NCBI RefSeq assembly: GCF_949628215.1
Contig: NC_134281.1
Coordinates: forward strand, 42,428,512-42,492,511
Length of the DNA: 64,000 nucleotides
Direction of reading: 5' to 3'
From: Phalacrocorax aristotelis
Taxonomy: Eukaryota > Chordata > Aves > Suliformes > Phalacrocoracidae
How positions within the stretch are numbered: the stretch's first letter is position 1; each line of letters starts with the position of its first letter. Below, in pieces: positions 13,272-26,000 of this stretch. Both the position numbers and the translations under genes were made by a program. The notes beneath the pieces were generated by a model. That model was not told the DNA's origin. It did not search any database and was given only the letters and a program-made list of their open reading frames with translations.

Positions 13272-13299
13272 CTGCCAGGGAGAGGCGCCCCCTCCCTAA

Positions 13300-14050
13300 A
13301 ACCACATCTGCCAGCTCCCGCGGCGTCGACGGCAGCGAGGCCTCCCCTCAGGGCTACGCCGCCCGCCCGCCGCCCCTCCCCGGCCCCACCGCCTTCGCTA
13401 CCGAAAGTCTCGCCCGTATTAGGGGGCCGGGGCGGGCAGGGAGGAGGGGGACTCAGGCGGGCTCCCCTCAGCGCTGGGGGCGCTGCGGAGGCGAAAGGCG
13501 GCGCGACCGGGCCGCGAGCAGCCGCCGGGGCAGCGTGCGGTGCTGGGGGCAGCAGCCGCGGTGGGGCCGGGGCCGTGGCGGGAGCAGGGCTCCCCGCCGC
13601 GCCGTACCTGCGGGCGGGAGGCGACGGTCGGAGCGGCCCGATGGCCGCCGGTTCTCACCTGGGCGGAAGCGGGAAGCGAGCGCGCCTCACCTGCGGCGCA
13701 GGAAGCCGGGGCGGCGCGGCGGGAGAGCCGCCTCCCGGGGGACGGCCGGGCCGCATCCCGCCGGCGGGGGCGGGAGCGGCCAGCAGGCCGCGTCCGGAGG
13801 GGCACGTAACGCCAGTGCCCCTGGGGCGGGCCGGCTGGAGAAGCACCGCTGCTGGCAAACGTCCTCTCCTGGCTCTGGGAGGCCCGCGCCTCCAGCTGAG
13901 CGGTGCTTAAGAGCGGGGGCGAGCCCTCGGGTGCCGTGGAGAAGAGCGCACCTGAATGATCTGGAAGGTCGGAGAAGGGCAGGGCCCAGCACTTCTGTGC
14001 TACTGCTGAAGATAGGGCGATGGGGACTACGGGAGGGGGTCCTGCAGGCA
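13300..14050 (-). promoter_or_regulatory. PATJ: CpG island, probable PATJ promoter and first exon
   Basis: Sharp rise in G+C and CpG density against AT-rich surroundings, with no TATA box seen. On the minus strand four good splice donors follow one another: GCAG/GTGAGG (exon side 13691), CCAG/GTGAGA (13659), GCAG/GTACGG (13608) and, at the edge, GCAG/GTAAAG (13272). They could join to the acceptor at 7543-7544, so alternative non-coding first exons are likely. Long open frames on both strands here are explained by GC-rich composition. Confidence 0.65.
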
Positions 14051-16280
14051 AAGGCCCAGGGCTGAAGCTCATGAACGGGGCATTCAGTCTGGCCACAGGG
14101 GCCAGTGGTAGCTGCTCTGTGAAACACAGAGCTTAAAACCCAAGTCATTTTTCAGATGAACTCGATTCATAAATTACATACATATCAACATTGCCACCAA
14201 ACTCCCTAGTGAGGGCAAAATGTAGGTGTAGACTTAATAGAAAAACTTTATTTGTATTCATTTGCAGTGAACCAGTGTCCAAACATTAATTCAGAGCCCT
14301 TCTGAACTCAAATTCCCACAGAGGCCTCAGCAGCACAGCCCCTACCACTTCCACAGAAGGGGACAGCAAAAGCCCTATGACAGCAGCTTGGACAGAGTTA
14401 AGGGATTATAACACTTCCCCCACAGAGCGCTGAACCAGCGATGCACGAACATCTCTCACAGCACTCACCTCAACCAGCACTGCACCCAACAGCACTCTGA
14501 AACACCCCATGTTACCTATGGCTTCTGAAAGATGCTGCACGTTGCCTGGGATGGCTTCTGTGTAGGAGCTGTGGCTTAAGTCCCTGCAGAGGCAGCCCAA
14601 GAGGAGGAAATAAAAGCAAAGTTTTCCTACTGCTAGTTGCAAAATACAGAACACGCACCATTTTAGTTGAAGTTAATTGCGGGAACTGCAAGTGCTTTCT
14701 ACCTCTGAAACCTGCATGGTCATCTGTTTTCAGATTTTTTTAAAGCTATAGAGGCACACACACAAAGTGAAACTCTCAAAATAATTTTTATTCTGCTACA
14801 CTGTTTCACTAACTCATTTGCAGCAGATCTTACACAGCCCCACCACTGGCATAGGATAAGGATTATAAAAGGTTTGGGAATTAATTTCACCTCATAACTT
14901 TGGCTTGATTTCCCCTCTTCCTAGTGCCTGTTTTGTTTTATTAAGCAATAGCAGTTGCACTAGAGCATGCAACATGCTAAGATCATTTTATCCTCCATTT
15001 TTAAAAATTCAGATTCCAAATGCCTAACTTCTGAGTCCTTACTCTCAATTTTAATTAATGTAGCGCTCGTGAGAAGTGACAATTTTCTTGACAGTGATGA
15101 ACAGCAAGTCGTGTATTTATCCATCTGAGAGATGCACTGCAGACAAAAGAGCCAAGCACTTTTCTCATCAGTGCACCTCAGTCTTGATCTCAGAGGGCTG
15201 AGTTCATTACTGAGTGCACTCTGGCCCTGGCCTTTCTCTTCCAGTTGTTGAAAGGAGTATCAATTTTCATTTGCATACTTTGTCTGCTGAACTCTAGACT
15301 GCCAATTTAGTTTACACAAATCTCCCAAAAAGCTGTTAGATGGCAATATTTCACATCACTGGCTGAGCTCTTTGTCAGCCATCCACACATTTTAAATCCA
15401 CATTTTTACTGATTCTTTGAATATCTGGGACTGTGACAAACCTTTCGTTGGTACTGACAGACTCATATGTGTCACCATTCATTCACCAAAATAACAACCA
15501 GTAAAAGCAAAAGACTTCCAGAAGGGCTGCATAATGACAACAGTCTCTTAAATACTATCTTGGAGTTACTTTTAGCCTTTTTCAGTTTCTGTGTCCCTAC
15601 TTTTTTTTCAGGAAATGCTTCTAGACCAGCTGTAAACTTATGACAGTAGTGCTGTCTCTCCTGGGTATGTTTACACAGAACAGTCTCCCCATCTCCTATA
15701 AACAGTCCACAACCCCCAGCAGTTCATAACTGAAAAAGGACACCTTCACAACCAAACGCTAGAAAAATGTGAAATAGCCTTCAAGGAAGTAAGAAAAGGA
15801 AAAGGTTGGTAATGACCACAAAATACTTTACAAAGATCAAATGCTGCTGATGATAAAGGCTTGCCTGCTCCAGGTATTTAGTATTCATTTTAAAAATAAA
15901 ATAAAAAGCATTTGTAACAATACAATCACAATTTTATGTGAAAATAGAATAACAATTTCAAACTATTGCTTTAATCTGACTGCTCTGTGTGTCCTGGACA
16001 CACTGACAGCACACAAGGCCCATCCAGCCCCACCTGGCTATGAGGGCACTGCCCCAGCCCAGGTTTGAGCCGTGGTTCAGCAGAAGGGTTTACTGACCGG
16101 TACCGGCTGGCTGAAGAGCGGCACAAGCCATCCCTTTAACCTCTCCTCTGCTTTTTAAAATTCTTTTGAAAGTTCCTAGCAATCTCCAGACAACACCAGG
16201 GACACCCCCTCGTACCAACACCCCGAGGCAACATTTCACCTGTTGGGCTAAAGTTACAGCTTCGGTATTTGGAAGAGCAG
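14051..16280. other. Spacer between the divergent PATJ and TM2D1 promoters
   Basis: About 2.2 kb of ordinary AT-rich sequence between the two CpG islands. No gene, RNA or repeat family recognised. Confidence 0.7.
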
Positions 16281-16509
16281 GGAGGGTTCGCCTCTCCCCT
16301 CTCGGGACATGCCCTCACCCGGCCCGGCCCGGCTCAGCCTGCCCACCGGTCCCGGCGTCCCCCGCCCGCCGCTCGGTTCAAGGCACCGGGGCGCTTCCTG
16401 CTGCAGGTGACTCGCCTCCCCGCAGTGTCAACACCCAGGAGCGGCCTCAGCTCCGCGCTGCCGAGAGGACTGCTTAACGACCCCCCACACCGATCCACAG
16501 CTCCTTATG

Positions 16510-16702
16510 GCCGACATCTTAAGTAAGGGCAGGTGGGCCCCGTCCCACCAGGTGCTAGTGGCAGGTGCGGCCATCTTTACTCAGGGCACGAGCCGACCAG
16601 TCCCGCCGCCAGGGCGGTAGGAGCGCCATCTTGAGTAGGGGCACGCTCTGCCCTCAGCGCTGACCATTAGCTGCCTCAGGAGCCATATTTGCTGAGGTCA
16701 AC
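16510..16702. promoter_or_regulatory. TM2D1: Four tandem ~56-bp units with YY1-like motifs
   Basis: Cores ACATCTT at 16514, CCATCTT at 16571, CCATCTT at 16626 and CCATATT at 16683, spaced 57, 55 and 57 bp. Each core is followed by a shared tail, giving a consensus of GCCATCTTNAGTNAGGGCA. The reverse complement, AAGATGGC, is the YY1 core. Unit 1 departs from consensus (CGACATCTT), and unit 4 has CCATATTT and AGGTCA in the tail. The remainder of each unit is poorly conserved. Confidence 0.7.
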
Positions 16703-16867
16703 CCCCCGAAAAAACACACACACCCCCAAATCAGCCCCCTCAGCAGCCAACGAACAACGCGCAGGACCCCCTCCACCCCACCCCGCCCCTCCCCGCAGGC
16801 AGGGAGGCCTCTCCCCGCGGCGGAGCCGCTCCTCCCCGCGGCGCCGTTTGGGCCGGCGAGTCAGCTG

Positions 16868-17046
16868 ATGGCAGCGGCGGTTCCCATCATGGCCTCCCGG
16901 CCGGGGCGGCTGCCGGCGGGGCCGGGGCGGCGGAGAGGCGCGGCGGAGGCCGGGATCCTGCTTCTCCTCTGGTTCGCGGGTGCAGCCGTGGAGGGAGCGG
17001 CGGGCACGGAGCCGCCGCTCAAGTGCGACGAGCTGAGGCTGGGGCA
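16868..17046 (+). CDS. TM2D1: TM2D1 exon 1 (signal peptide)
   Basis: 179 nt giving 59 residues plus CA. It encodes a basic, Gly/Ala/Arg-rich start, a leucine-rich signal segment, and the conserved LKCDELRLGQ block. The exon ends directly at ATATCCTGAG, a U12-type AT donor; there is no GT donor in phase. Reading on in frame past 17046 loses all family similarity. Confidence 0.88.
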
Positions 17047-20000
17047 ATATCCTGAGCGGGGCCGGGGCCGGGGCCGGGGCGGGCGGAGGGGGCTCGGTTG
17101 CTATGGTGATGGGGCCCGGGCGGGCGGAGGTGCCTGACGGGGCGGGGGTCGAAGAAAGCCTCAGGTCAGGAGCCTCGAGGGGGGTCTCGGCTGCAAGGAG
17201 CAGGAGAGGGCACGTCTGCAGAGGCGTAGGTTTATTTTGGGGGTGGTACAGAGTGTGCATGTGTGCGGGTTTGGGGTGTTTCTGATTTTTAAAGAGAAAA
17301 TCCCGTGAGATGAGACCCCCTTCTCCCCCCCCCCCCGCGTTTTTTTTTTTTTTTTTGCAGGACAGTCGAGTGAGACACGGTGGCTTTGCGAAATATTGGG
17401 TCTTCCTCCACAGTCCAAAGGAGCAGGGCGCAGGTGTTAGAGACTCTAGCTGCGAGGCTCCTGACTCTCCAAAGGCGTGTCAGGCCATCCCCAGGAAATG
17501 TTTGTTGATGGTAGCTGACAGTTATTGATGTAGCTGCAGATCAAAAGTGTCAGGATAGCAAATCTTGGAAAAGTTAACTTCATCTTCTGCTTTACTTGGC
17601 CGTGGGAGTTCAGATCTCTGGAAATAAGTTCCTGCTCAGGTTTTTTCTAAATTCCTGGCATTTCAGATGTTCACTTCTAGGTGTACTTTGAGTTCCATAT
17701 GTTACTGTAGATTTAACCTTCTCAACCAAATGCCTCAATTAAAAGGTACTCTGATATAAGGGAAGAAGACTAGATTAGGCATGCTACCTTGTTGCCTTCA
17801 AATACAGAGGCCATGACTGATAAACATTGTAGTTGCTTTAGGTAGTGCTGACTGCAGCACTAATTAAACGTGGAGCTTATGCGATATATTGGTGTATTAA
17901 ATTGGATTAACAGATTTGCTGTATGGTAATGTGCTGTTCCTATTTTGGGGGATGGCTAGGAAGGAAAGCTAACATCAAGGTGCATCTTAAATCCTCAGAG
18001 TTTAAAGAGTGTGGAATAGATTACCGTTAAACCTGTTGTAGTGTTTCATATGAAAAATATTTTCCTCAATTACCTGAACATATATGTGCGATGAGCCTAA
18101 AATAGATAATAGTACACAAGAACCAATCAATTGTACAAATCACACAGCATATGGTAAGGATTTCTAACTTGTAACATACTGACAGCAGCTACGTTTTCCA
18201 AGGAAGTGTTCAATATATGCATTTGTGTATCTGCTAAATGAGCTTTATAAAACATGGGATTAGTAATATCATTAGTATGAAAGCGAAAAACACTTGTGTG
18301 GATTGGATGCTTTACAAAAAATGAATAAATACATTGTCCCTGATTGGTACATTTGTAAGTGAGGTTTCTGGTAAATCTCTTCAATGTACAGGATATCCTC
18401 TAGGCTCTGTCCTGCACTACTGTGATTAAAACAAACCATTCTTGTCATATTGATTTTGCATATACTTACTAAAAGAATTGACATGTGACAGAACAGCCTT
18501 CAAAATCTTCTGTTTTTTAAGGAAACATGGTGCCTTCCATCATCAGGAGTCTTTGGTGCCATGAGGTTCTGTTTTGAAAGCACATTTATTTTGATGTTAA
18601 TTTCTAACGTACTTTGGAGTACAACAGAAAAATGCTTAAATTGATCACTTGGCTTACTACATAAGTTTAGCTTTTCTGATGTTCTCAGGCACTGAAATAA
18701 ATAGTCTCTGTGTTAGCTAATAGCACAACAGTTTTGCTTTATGTGCGCTCATATTTAAAATACATGTGTGTGCTTTTTGTCTTTCTTATTTTGTTTTCCA
18801 TAAATGCTGAATAATTTTCTTCACTGGGATGCTCAGGGATAGTGAAGGTTTTCCAGATACTTCAGAGACTGGATGAAAGTACTGTCCCAAATGGATCGGT
18901 TTTTAAGTTATTCAGCCCTTTACATCATCTTTGACATCATGTCCCTGATTATAAATGTCCAGTCAGTGAGCAGAAGGAATATTCTGTAGTTCAAGATTGA
19001 TCATAACTCAAATTGTTAGTTGTCTAACCAGTTACCATGTGATTGTATTTAATATGCTATACATTTGAACAGGAGATAAGCTTCAGAGTGGGAAAACTTG
19101 CTGAATTAATTAACAGTGTTTTCTGTGTCTGTATAGAGTATTTTGCACACATAGCAGTTACTAGTTTATCCCCACAGTATTTCAGCCACTTCCTGTTTTA
19201 GTATTATCTAAGTAATAAAAAATTTATCTTCGGGATCATGCTTGAAGCACCACAGTTTCTGAACATCTTTCTGGAATCCATCACCCAAACAAATAGGGGT
19301 TTAATTCAAAGCATCCACATAGTCTCATTGAGTAGCAGATTTCAAGTCTGACTGGCATGACATTGACAGGAAAGCTGTGTCCTTTCCTGTATATAATCTG
19401 CTCTGGGTTTCTTCTAAATAAAAGGAAGCACTGCTTTCTTTGCTTAATTTTTTTTTGAAAGAAAGAATGTAGTTTTGTGTAGTTGTCTTAGATTAGGCAC
19501 ATTGATGAGTAACATCCGTGTAGGACTTTATAGCAGTTAAGTCCAGGTAGCTCATATATTTTGGCTGTTACTGATAACTGATGGCCTGAAATTATTTTTT
19601 TTCCTTTTTTTTTTTGGTCCCTATGCAATATGGATAGATGTTAAAACAAAATCCAAATTCTGGTCTTCTTGCCTGTAGGTAGTATAGGTAGATCTGGAAA
19701 AAAATGTTGAAACTGGCTTTCTGTTTTGTTGGAACCAACCAACAGGAGTCAAAAATACTGAAAACTAATAGAAAGTGGGTAAAGGACTGGGACTTTTCCC
19801 TTTAGAACAAGACTTCAACATTGGAGAGTGACTAATATTCCGGTAGTACATTGCAAACTTTTAGCAGGTGTCAGTTTCTGCTGTGATTTTCACTTTGGTT
19901 CTCTTAAGAGTCAAGCCTGAGCTCAGAACAACAGAATCTTTTGGTTGAAAGTGACCTCAGGAAGTCATATAGTCCAGCCTCTTGCTCAAAGCAGCATTGG

Positions 20001-23000
20001 CACTGAGTTCAGACCAGGTTGCTTAGGGCTTTGTGCAGTCACATCTTGAAAACCTCCAAGGATGGTGATGCCACCACCTCTCTGGGCAACTTGTTCCAAA
20101 ATTTGACTGTTCTCATGATGAAAATGTTTCAGGTTTAGGTTTTTCTTTGACTAATAATGGAGCCAAAATGGAAATTACAGCAGAATTAGGGCAGCAATTA
20201 GGTTTATATATTTTGCTTAATATGTATTGTATAAAAAGACAAGTTAGTGATAGGACTGCCTTAAAAGTATGTCTGCGTGTACTGTGCTGTGTATCAAGAC
20301 TGTTGCACCGTATAACTTCATTTATGTATTTCACTTGTGTCTCGTCACAAAAATGCTACAGTACCCAATCGGTTACTGCTTCAATTCAAATGATTTTTTT
20401 GTCCTCAGTTCAGTGTCTGCCAGCACCAAATATTACTTGCAAAGATCACCTTGGCATAGAAAAAGTCTTTACGGGACATGAAGTTGGATTTTACAAGCCT
20501 ATTGCATGTCGCAATGTGTAAGTACACTATTGTTCTTCGTAATAATTTGTCTTTGTTTTCACACTGAAGTTTTTCTAAAATAGTATGATGAGTTGACAGA
20601 AGGAAAAAGACAAGTAAGGTAGAATCGTACACGTGTTGCCCAGTACTTAATCCTCTAATAAACACTATAAGGATACAACATGCATGTTTATAAATAAATC
20701 TGTCCCAGCTATGAACACATTTTTCTTTGTTTAGTTATGTTTGTATCTTTGCTTTACCTTAGTATTTTACCTTTGCTTTACTTAGTACTTTCCCCTGGCA
20801 AAAATTTGCTCCAAATGCTAAGACTACATTTCACATATGCTTAAAATCCGCACAGGTGCTGAAAGGAGCTGTCTGATGGCACCTCTCCATCCCTTTCCCT
20901 GACATACCGTACTGAACACTGAATCAGGGAACTGATCTGGGTTAGAACTAACTTGGATCAGTTCCCCAGTTTGAGTCACAGTACAGTCGCTTCAAGTGTG
21001 TGTGCCAGCACAAGGATGAGGGCAACTCAAGGATAAGAGAGTGGAGAAAGGAGGGCTGGGCTGGGCTGCGCTGTTCAGTGGCAGTAGTGGTTCATGCCAG
21101 TTTAAAGTGTGCCTGTAGCTGCGGCTTAAGTTGTAGTATATATGAATATTGGGGGAACTTAAGTCTCTTTCCAGTTCCTCAAAAAAATTTCTTGGAGGAA
21201 CTGTTCACTATTTTTGAACAACCTTTGTATTTAATCAAGTCCTCTGTGTCTTTTAAGAGCCTGTTTCTGAAACACAAAAATGATGGACCTGGTTTTTCTA
21301 AAGCACATTGTGAGCAATGGAGAGCTCTGGATACCAATAAATGTTCCAACTGGCCAATGCTAATGATTAGCGAACACCTGTCAGTACCATTTGTTTCTCC
21401 TTTTTGTGTGATTCACGCAGGAGCCTTTTTCTTTTGTCCTACTGGAATCTTTGGAAATTAAAACTCCAGTAACATTCGCTGGGTATTCCTTATCACACTA
21501 GCGGGCAAGTAACTCTGATGTGATACTTACTGCTCAATAATTTGCCTAACTCAGAAGTACAGCTCTGCCTCTTAGTTTCATAAATATTTTCTCTGTATTT
21601 AGTCTTCTCAACAGTCAAAGCTCAGCAAACTGAAGAAAACATATTATTACATCTAATCAAATTTAAATGCTAGCAAACTAGACTTCAGTAACATTTTTGT
21701 CCAGAAACAATTGTGTTTCAGTCCCATCTGTGATGGGGACTGAGAATAAGATGAGCTATACTAGTTCAATAAAATTGCTTCCTCTTTGGGGTAGACAGTA
21801 ATTCTTATGTTTGGAGTTTTTTGTATATGTGTATCTTTGATTTAATACATATTCTAGAAACGTTTTTTAAATGTAGGGTTTTTTTACATTTATTGATTAA
21901 AAGCTCAAATCTATATAAGCAGAAAAAATGTCATCCTTCTTATGATGACTGTTACTTGATCATGACTGTTATTTATGATTAAATAATCAATGGTTACACT
22001 ACCAAAAGAACTTGCTGTGGCTTTTCCAGTCCCATGACTGCTAGTATGGCAGAAGGGGAAGAGCACCCTTTGTGGGCTTGCTGAAAACCGCAGTAAAGTA
22101 CAACTGTGAACGCAGGGTTATGCAGACATGCCCTTGATAATGTCCCAAAGCCAGTTCAAAGTGGCAGCAAGATTAATATTACCATCCTTCATACGTACAC
22201 TTGTTTAAAAGTGGTCTAATCACTGATCATTATATAAGTCTTTTATAAGGCATTTTGAATGTTGCCTAAGTGTTAGAAACATTGTTTCAAGCAGGAATCT
22301 TCAGCTTGATACTACAACAGGCCTGCCCTTCCTGTGCTTTTTTGGAGATTTTCCAGCATCCTATCTGAGTTTTGATGGAAACTGTAACTGTCTTCTGGCA
22401 GAAATAATTGCTCATTATTTAACTAGAAAATTGGTTTGAGAAGGCATCTTCCCATAGCAGGACTGTCCTAGCATGGGGACAGCAGGTTAATCTCTGTCCC
22501 TAGCTTTTGGAAGGAGCAAATCAGCAAGTTGTGCTTAGCCAAAACTGTAATTTAACAACAGTCCAGATAACAGTTCTGGGATCCAGTTACTTTAGAGCAA
22601 GACCTGGAGATGATGTATGTTTGTATAAGTAGATGTGTTCACGTTGCTCCTAGTATTAGTTCAAGGAGAAGCTTTTAAGTGCTAATAAGGTTGCTCTGGC
22701 AAAGAAATACTGGGAGTCAGGATTGCTTTGGGTTGGTTTTAATTAGATGTTTCGGAGGTAGATTTTTGCCAAATTCTAGAATTCCCCAAATTGGCACTCT
22801 ATCATGTATTTTCCCTAATACATGCAGGCCCTGATTCTGCAGACTTGAAATGTCCATTGCTCAAGTATTGCCATTCCTGGCAAGGAGTCCATCAAATGGT
22901 AGTCTGTGAAATTAATGAAGTTCAGTGTGGACAGGTCTTTGAGCAGTGCTAAGAGACCCTGAAAGAGCACAGAAACCACTGTGACCTACAGCAGTACTTG

Positions 23001-26000
23001 CATATAAATGATTAGTGTGGGAGAGCTGGAAGAAAAAGTTTTTAACATGGTATCTGGAAGAAATGTAGGCAGAAAAGAATAAAGATTGTATGAGGCTGAG
23101 AAGGAAGAAAAATTGAGAAGAGCAACTGAAAAGAAATTACATCTTTTACCCCATTGTAGAAATTCCTTTAGGTGCCTGGGATGTGTTATTTTCCTACTTG
23201 TTGGTCTAGTCTTCAATGCATATATGTATCTGTAAGAGTGAGTAAGGCAAAGGAAATACAAGAGTGGATGCTGCCTTGTTACAATATTAACATGCTTCCA
23301 CTTCATACTACATTTCTTCTGCCCATCAGTTTGATGTTGACTAGGTTGCAGACTGTTCTGTTCTTAAAAGCATCTCAATTCATAGGCAAGTGCTCAGTTT
23401 ATTACTGGTTTTGATCAGGAGCATCTCAAATTAAACTGTGTTCCCACCTTTTATGTAAGAGCTCTTTTGATGCTTTAGTGTCCTTGGAGGGTTGTTGACA
23501 CTTTGTAGTTGATAAACAATTTCCAACAGTTTACCTCACCTTTTAAATAAAACCATTAGTGTTCTTTACAATGGAAACAAGACAGTTCTAAAAATGATAA
23601 TTTACATTATATTAGGTTCCAGGAACGCCCAATGTATTCTGTGTTGCAAATAAGTGCTAAGTAACAAATATTGAGGTAAAAGTCATGATTTAATCATTTA
23701 ATGTTGCCATTAAGTTTTAAAGCCAGTAAATCTAGATAATAAGCAAAAAGGTACATCTTTATTTGGCATTGAAAGTGCTTAATAAAGGTGCTTGGACCTT
23801 TCTTAGCTCCTGTCTTTGTGAAACTATGTTTTATTCAGCTGTCAACCAAGATTTTAATTTGGGCTTATTAAGTAATTGCTGGCACATAGTAGTGCACGTA
23901 TCAAAATGGTGAATTATTGAATTTTTTTCTAAGTTCTAATTACATTTGGGTTTGCTTTTCTTTTCAGGAGCTAGCTGTTTGCCAATGCAGCAAAGGATGC
24001 AGCAAGTTCTAGTTTTGATAGCTGTATGTTTCTAGCTCACTTATTAGCGTAAAGCTCACATGAACAGTGAAAGTTACAGGTGGTTAGGTGGCCATGTCAC
24101 TCCAGATGATGGAAAGAATGGCACCAATTAGGATAAATATCAAAAAGTCTGTTGTATCTGTGTATTTTGTATGACTAACCATGGGATGCTTAATTTCAGG
24201 GTACCTCTCTACCACTCTACATCTTTGTACTGTCAACATGTCTTTTCATTTATTAGTTTGTGCCTTTAGAGTGTAGTAAATGGATACATGACTTACCCTT
24301 CTTGTTGAATCCTTGCAACTTCTTCAACTGGTAGCCATGGTTCATTTCTCCTTCAGATCTCATTGCAATTACTGTCTCTGCTGACATCTCACCTGTCTAT
24401 CCTGTTCCTCTCAATTTGGCTGTGTGTGAGATTAATGCCTACAGACAGTATGCATACACCTCTTAGCTTTCTAGGTTTGTCTCAATAGGGCTGAACTGTT
24501 AGGAAGTGCTCTGTAAAACTGGGAATGTATCAGCAACTGAATTGTGTCTCTTTTGACAAGAAATCATTATTTAGTTTCAGAATAATCTGTATTCTGCAAA
24601 AGTATACTTGAGTTGCCACAGCTGAGCTTGCTTTATGGAAGATGCCTACCCAGTTTGAAAGCTTAACATTATCAATTCTGTGTCCGTTAATGGAAGATAA
24701 ACAAGAAGTCTGTTGTTTTGTTTGTGGTTTTTGGTTTTTTTTAACTGAAGCAGCAGGCAAATGAATCACTACTTTAATTCTCAAAAGTATGAGTGAATAT
24801 ATTTTGCAGTCATTGTCTACATTACTTGTTTCTTTTGGCAGAAATGGATACTCTTACAAAGTGGCAGTGGCTCTGTCCTTATTTCTTGGATGGTTGGGAG
24901 CAGATAGATTTTATCTAGGCTATCCTGCATTAGGTAAGTTTATTTCTTATTTTTTTCTTTGAGCTTATTGTTATGGCTGAGTTGTATGTGTATACTTATG
25001 TTTTGAGTAGTGAAGGCTGAAGTTTTAATATTTACAACTAGAATCCTTACTTTATTGTCAAGTAAGATAAAATCCTGCATTATCCACAGCCTGCTCTTCT
25101 GTTGGCGTGAACAGTGACAAATGGATGTATAGCCGTCCAACAGATAAAATCCTAATAAGCAAACATGATTATTCCTATTCATAGTTTTGCTTTATGTTTG
25201 CTTTGCATTGATGTTTATCACAGCATTCTCTGTGAGGCACTGAAACAGAAGTGGTTTTGACTCATGTGCCAGCTACTCAAATGATGTCTGATTTTGCCAG
25301 GAAAATAGTGGACAAACTTTACAGTAAACCTAGTGTTTTGGGATATGGAATTTTTTCTGGCATATACATACTTTCAAGATAGCTCATAGTATTAGTAACA
25401 GAAGCTGGAACCTTTAAAAAGACCTACCTCTGGTTAGTGTTTTTAGGACTTGATTCCCAGGGTGATGGTGCCTCTGGCTGTTAAATAAATGTTTCTGCCC
25501 ATTAAATGTAAACTCTTGGTTTTTTTTTAATAATGTTATCTGTCCTTCTCAATAATCTTGTGTTAACATCTGTGTCTTTTTTCCCTGAGATTCTGTAATT
25601 AGCACTTACTTACTTACTTCAGTTTCATAAAAAGGTAAATTTTTGGAGTGGTCAATAAGGTGTACCTTTCTGTTATATCATTGGATATGGAATAATATTT
25701 TGCAGTATTATTTTGTTATATAATGTGGTAATGCTGACTTATAAATCCTCCATTCTTATATGGAAGTTCTTATGGCTCATGCTTGTTAACCCTACTGGAA
25801 TATACTGTAGCCAGTAACCAAAGTTAAGACTTAAAATTAAATTTTTCCAAAGTCAAGTTTTCAAGCTTTTGAAAGGTAAAGAAGACAAAATCAAATAGGT
25901 AAGAGTAGGAAAAAAAGTCAATAAACTGGATTTCTTGACAGTGGTTAATTGGGGATTTTTTTACATCATCTATGCCTTGGCAAAAAATGGTAAAGAAAGG

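Larger units (their letters stand above)
16290..17200 (+). promoter_or_regulatory. TM2D1: CpG island covering TM2D1 promoter and exon 1
   Basis: CpG-rich block from about 16.3 to 17.2 kb, centred on the TM2D1 start codon, with no TATA box, as in housekeeping promoters. It includes the YY1-like repeat array at 16,510-16,702. The transcription start is probably between about 16,650 and 16,860 but is not fixed by the sequence. Confidence 0.75.

Noticed and set aside
13419-14096. Long open frames on both strands (up to 225 codons)
   Set aside because: They lie in the PATJ CpG island, are rich in Pro/Arg/Ala/Gly, and have no domain; stop codons are simply rare in GC-rich DNA.
16676-17260. 194-codon minus-strand open frame over TM2D1 exon 1
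   Set aside because: Proline- and arginine-rich shadow of the CpG island opposite a recognised coding exon.
17341-17528. Possible exon after the T17-GCAG tract in TM2D1 intron 1
   Set aside because: Following frames lack family similarity, and the true exon 2 at 18080 fits phase and sequence.
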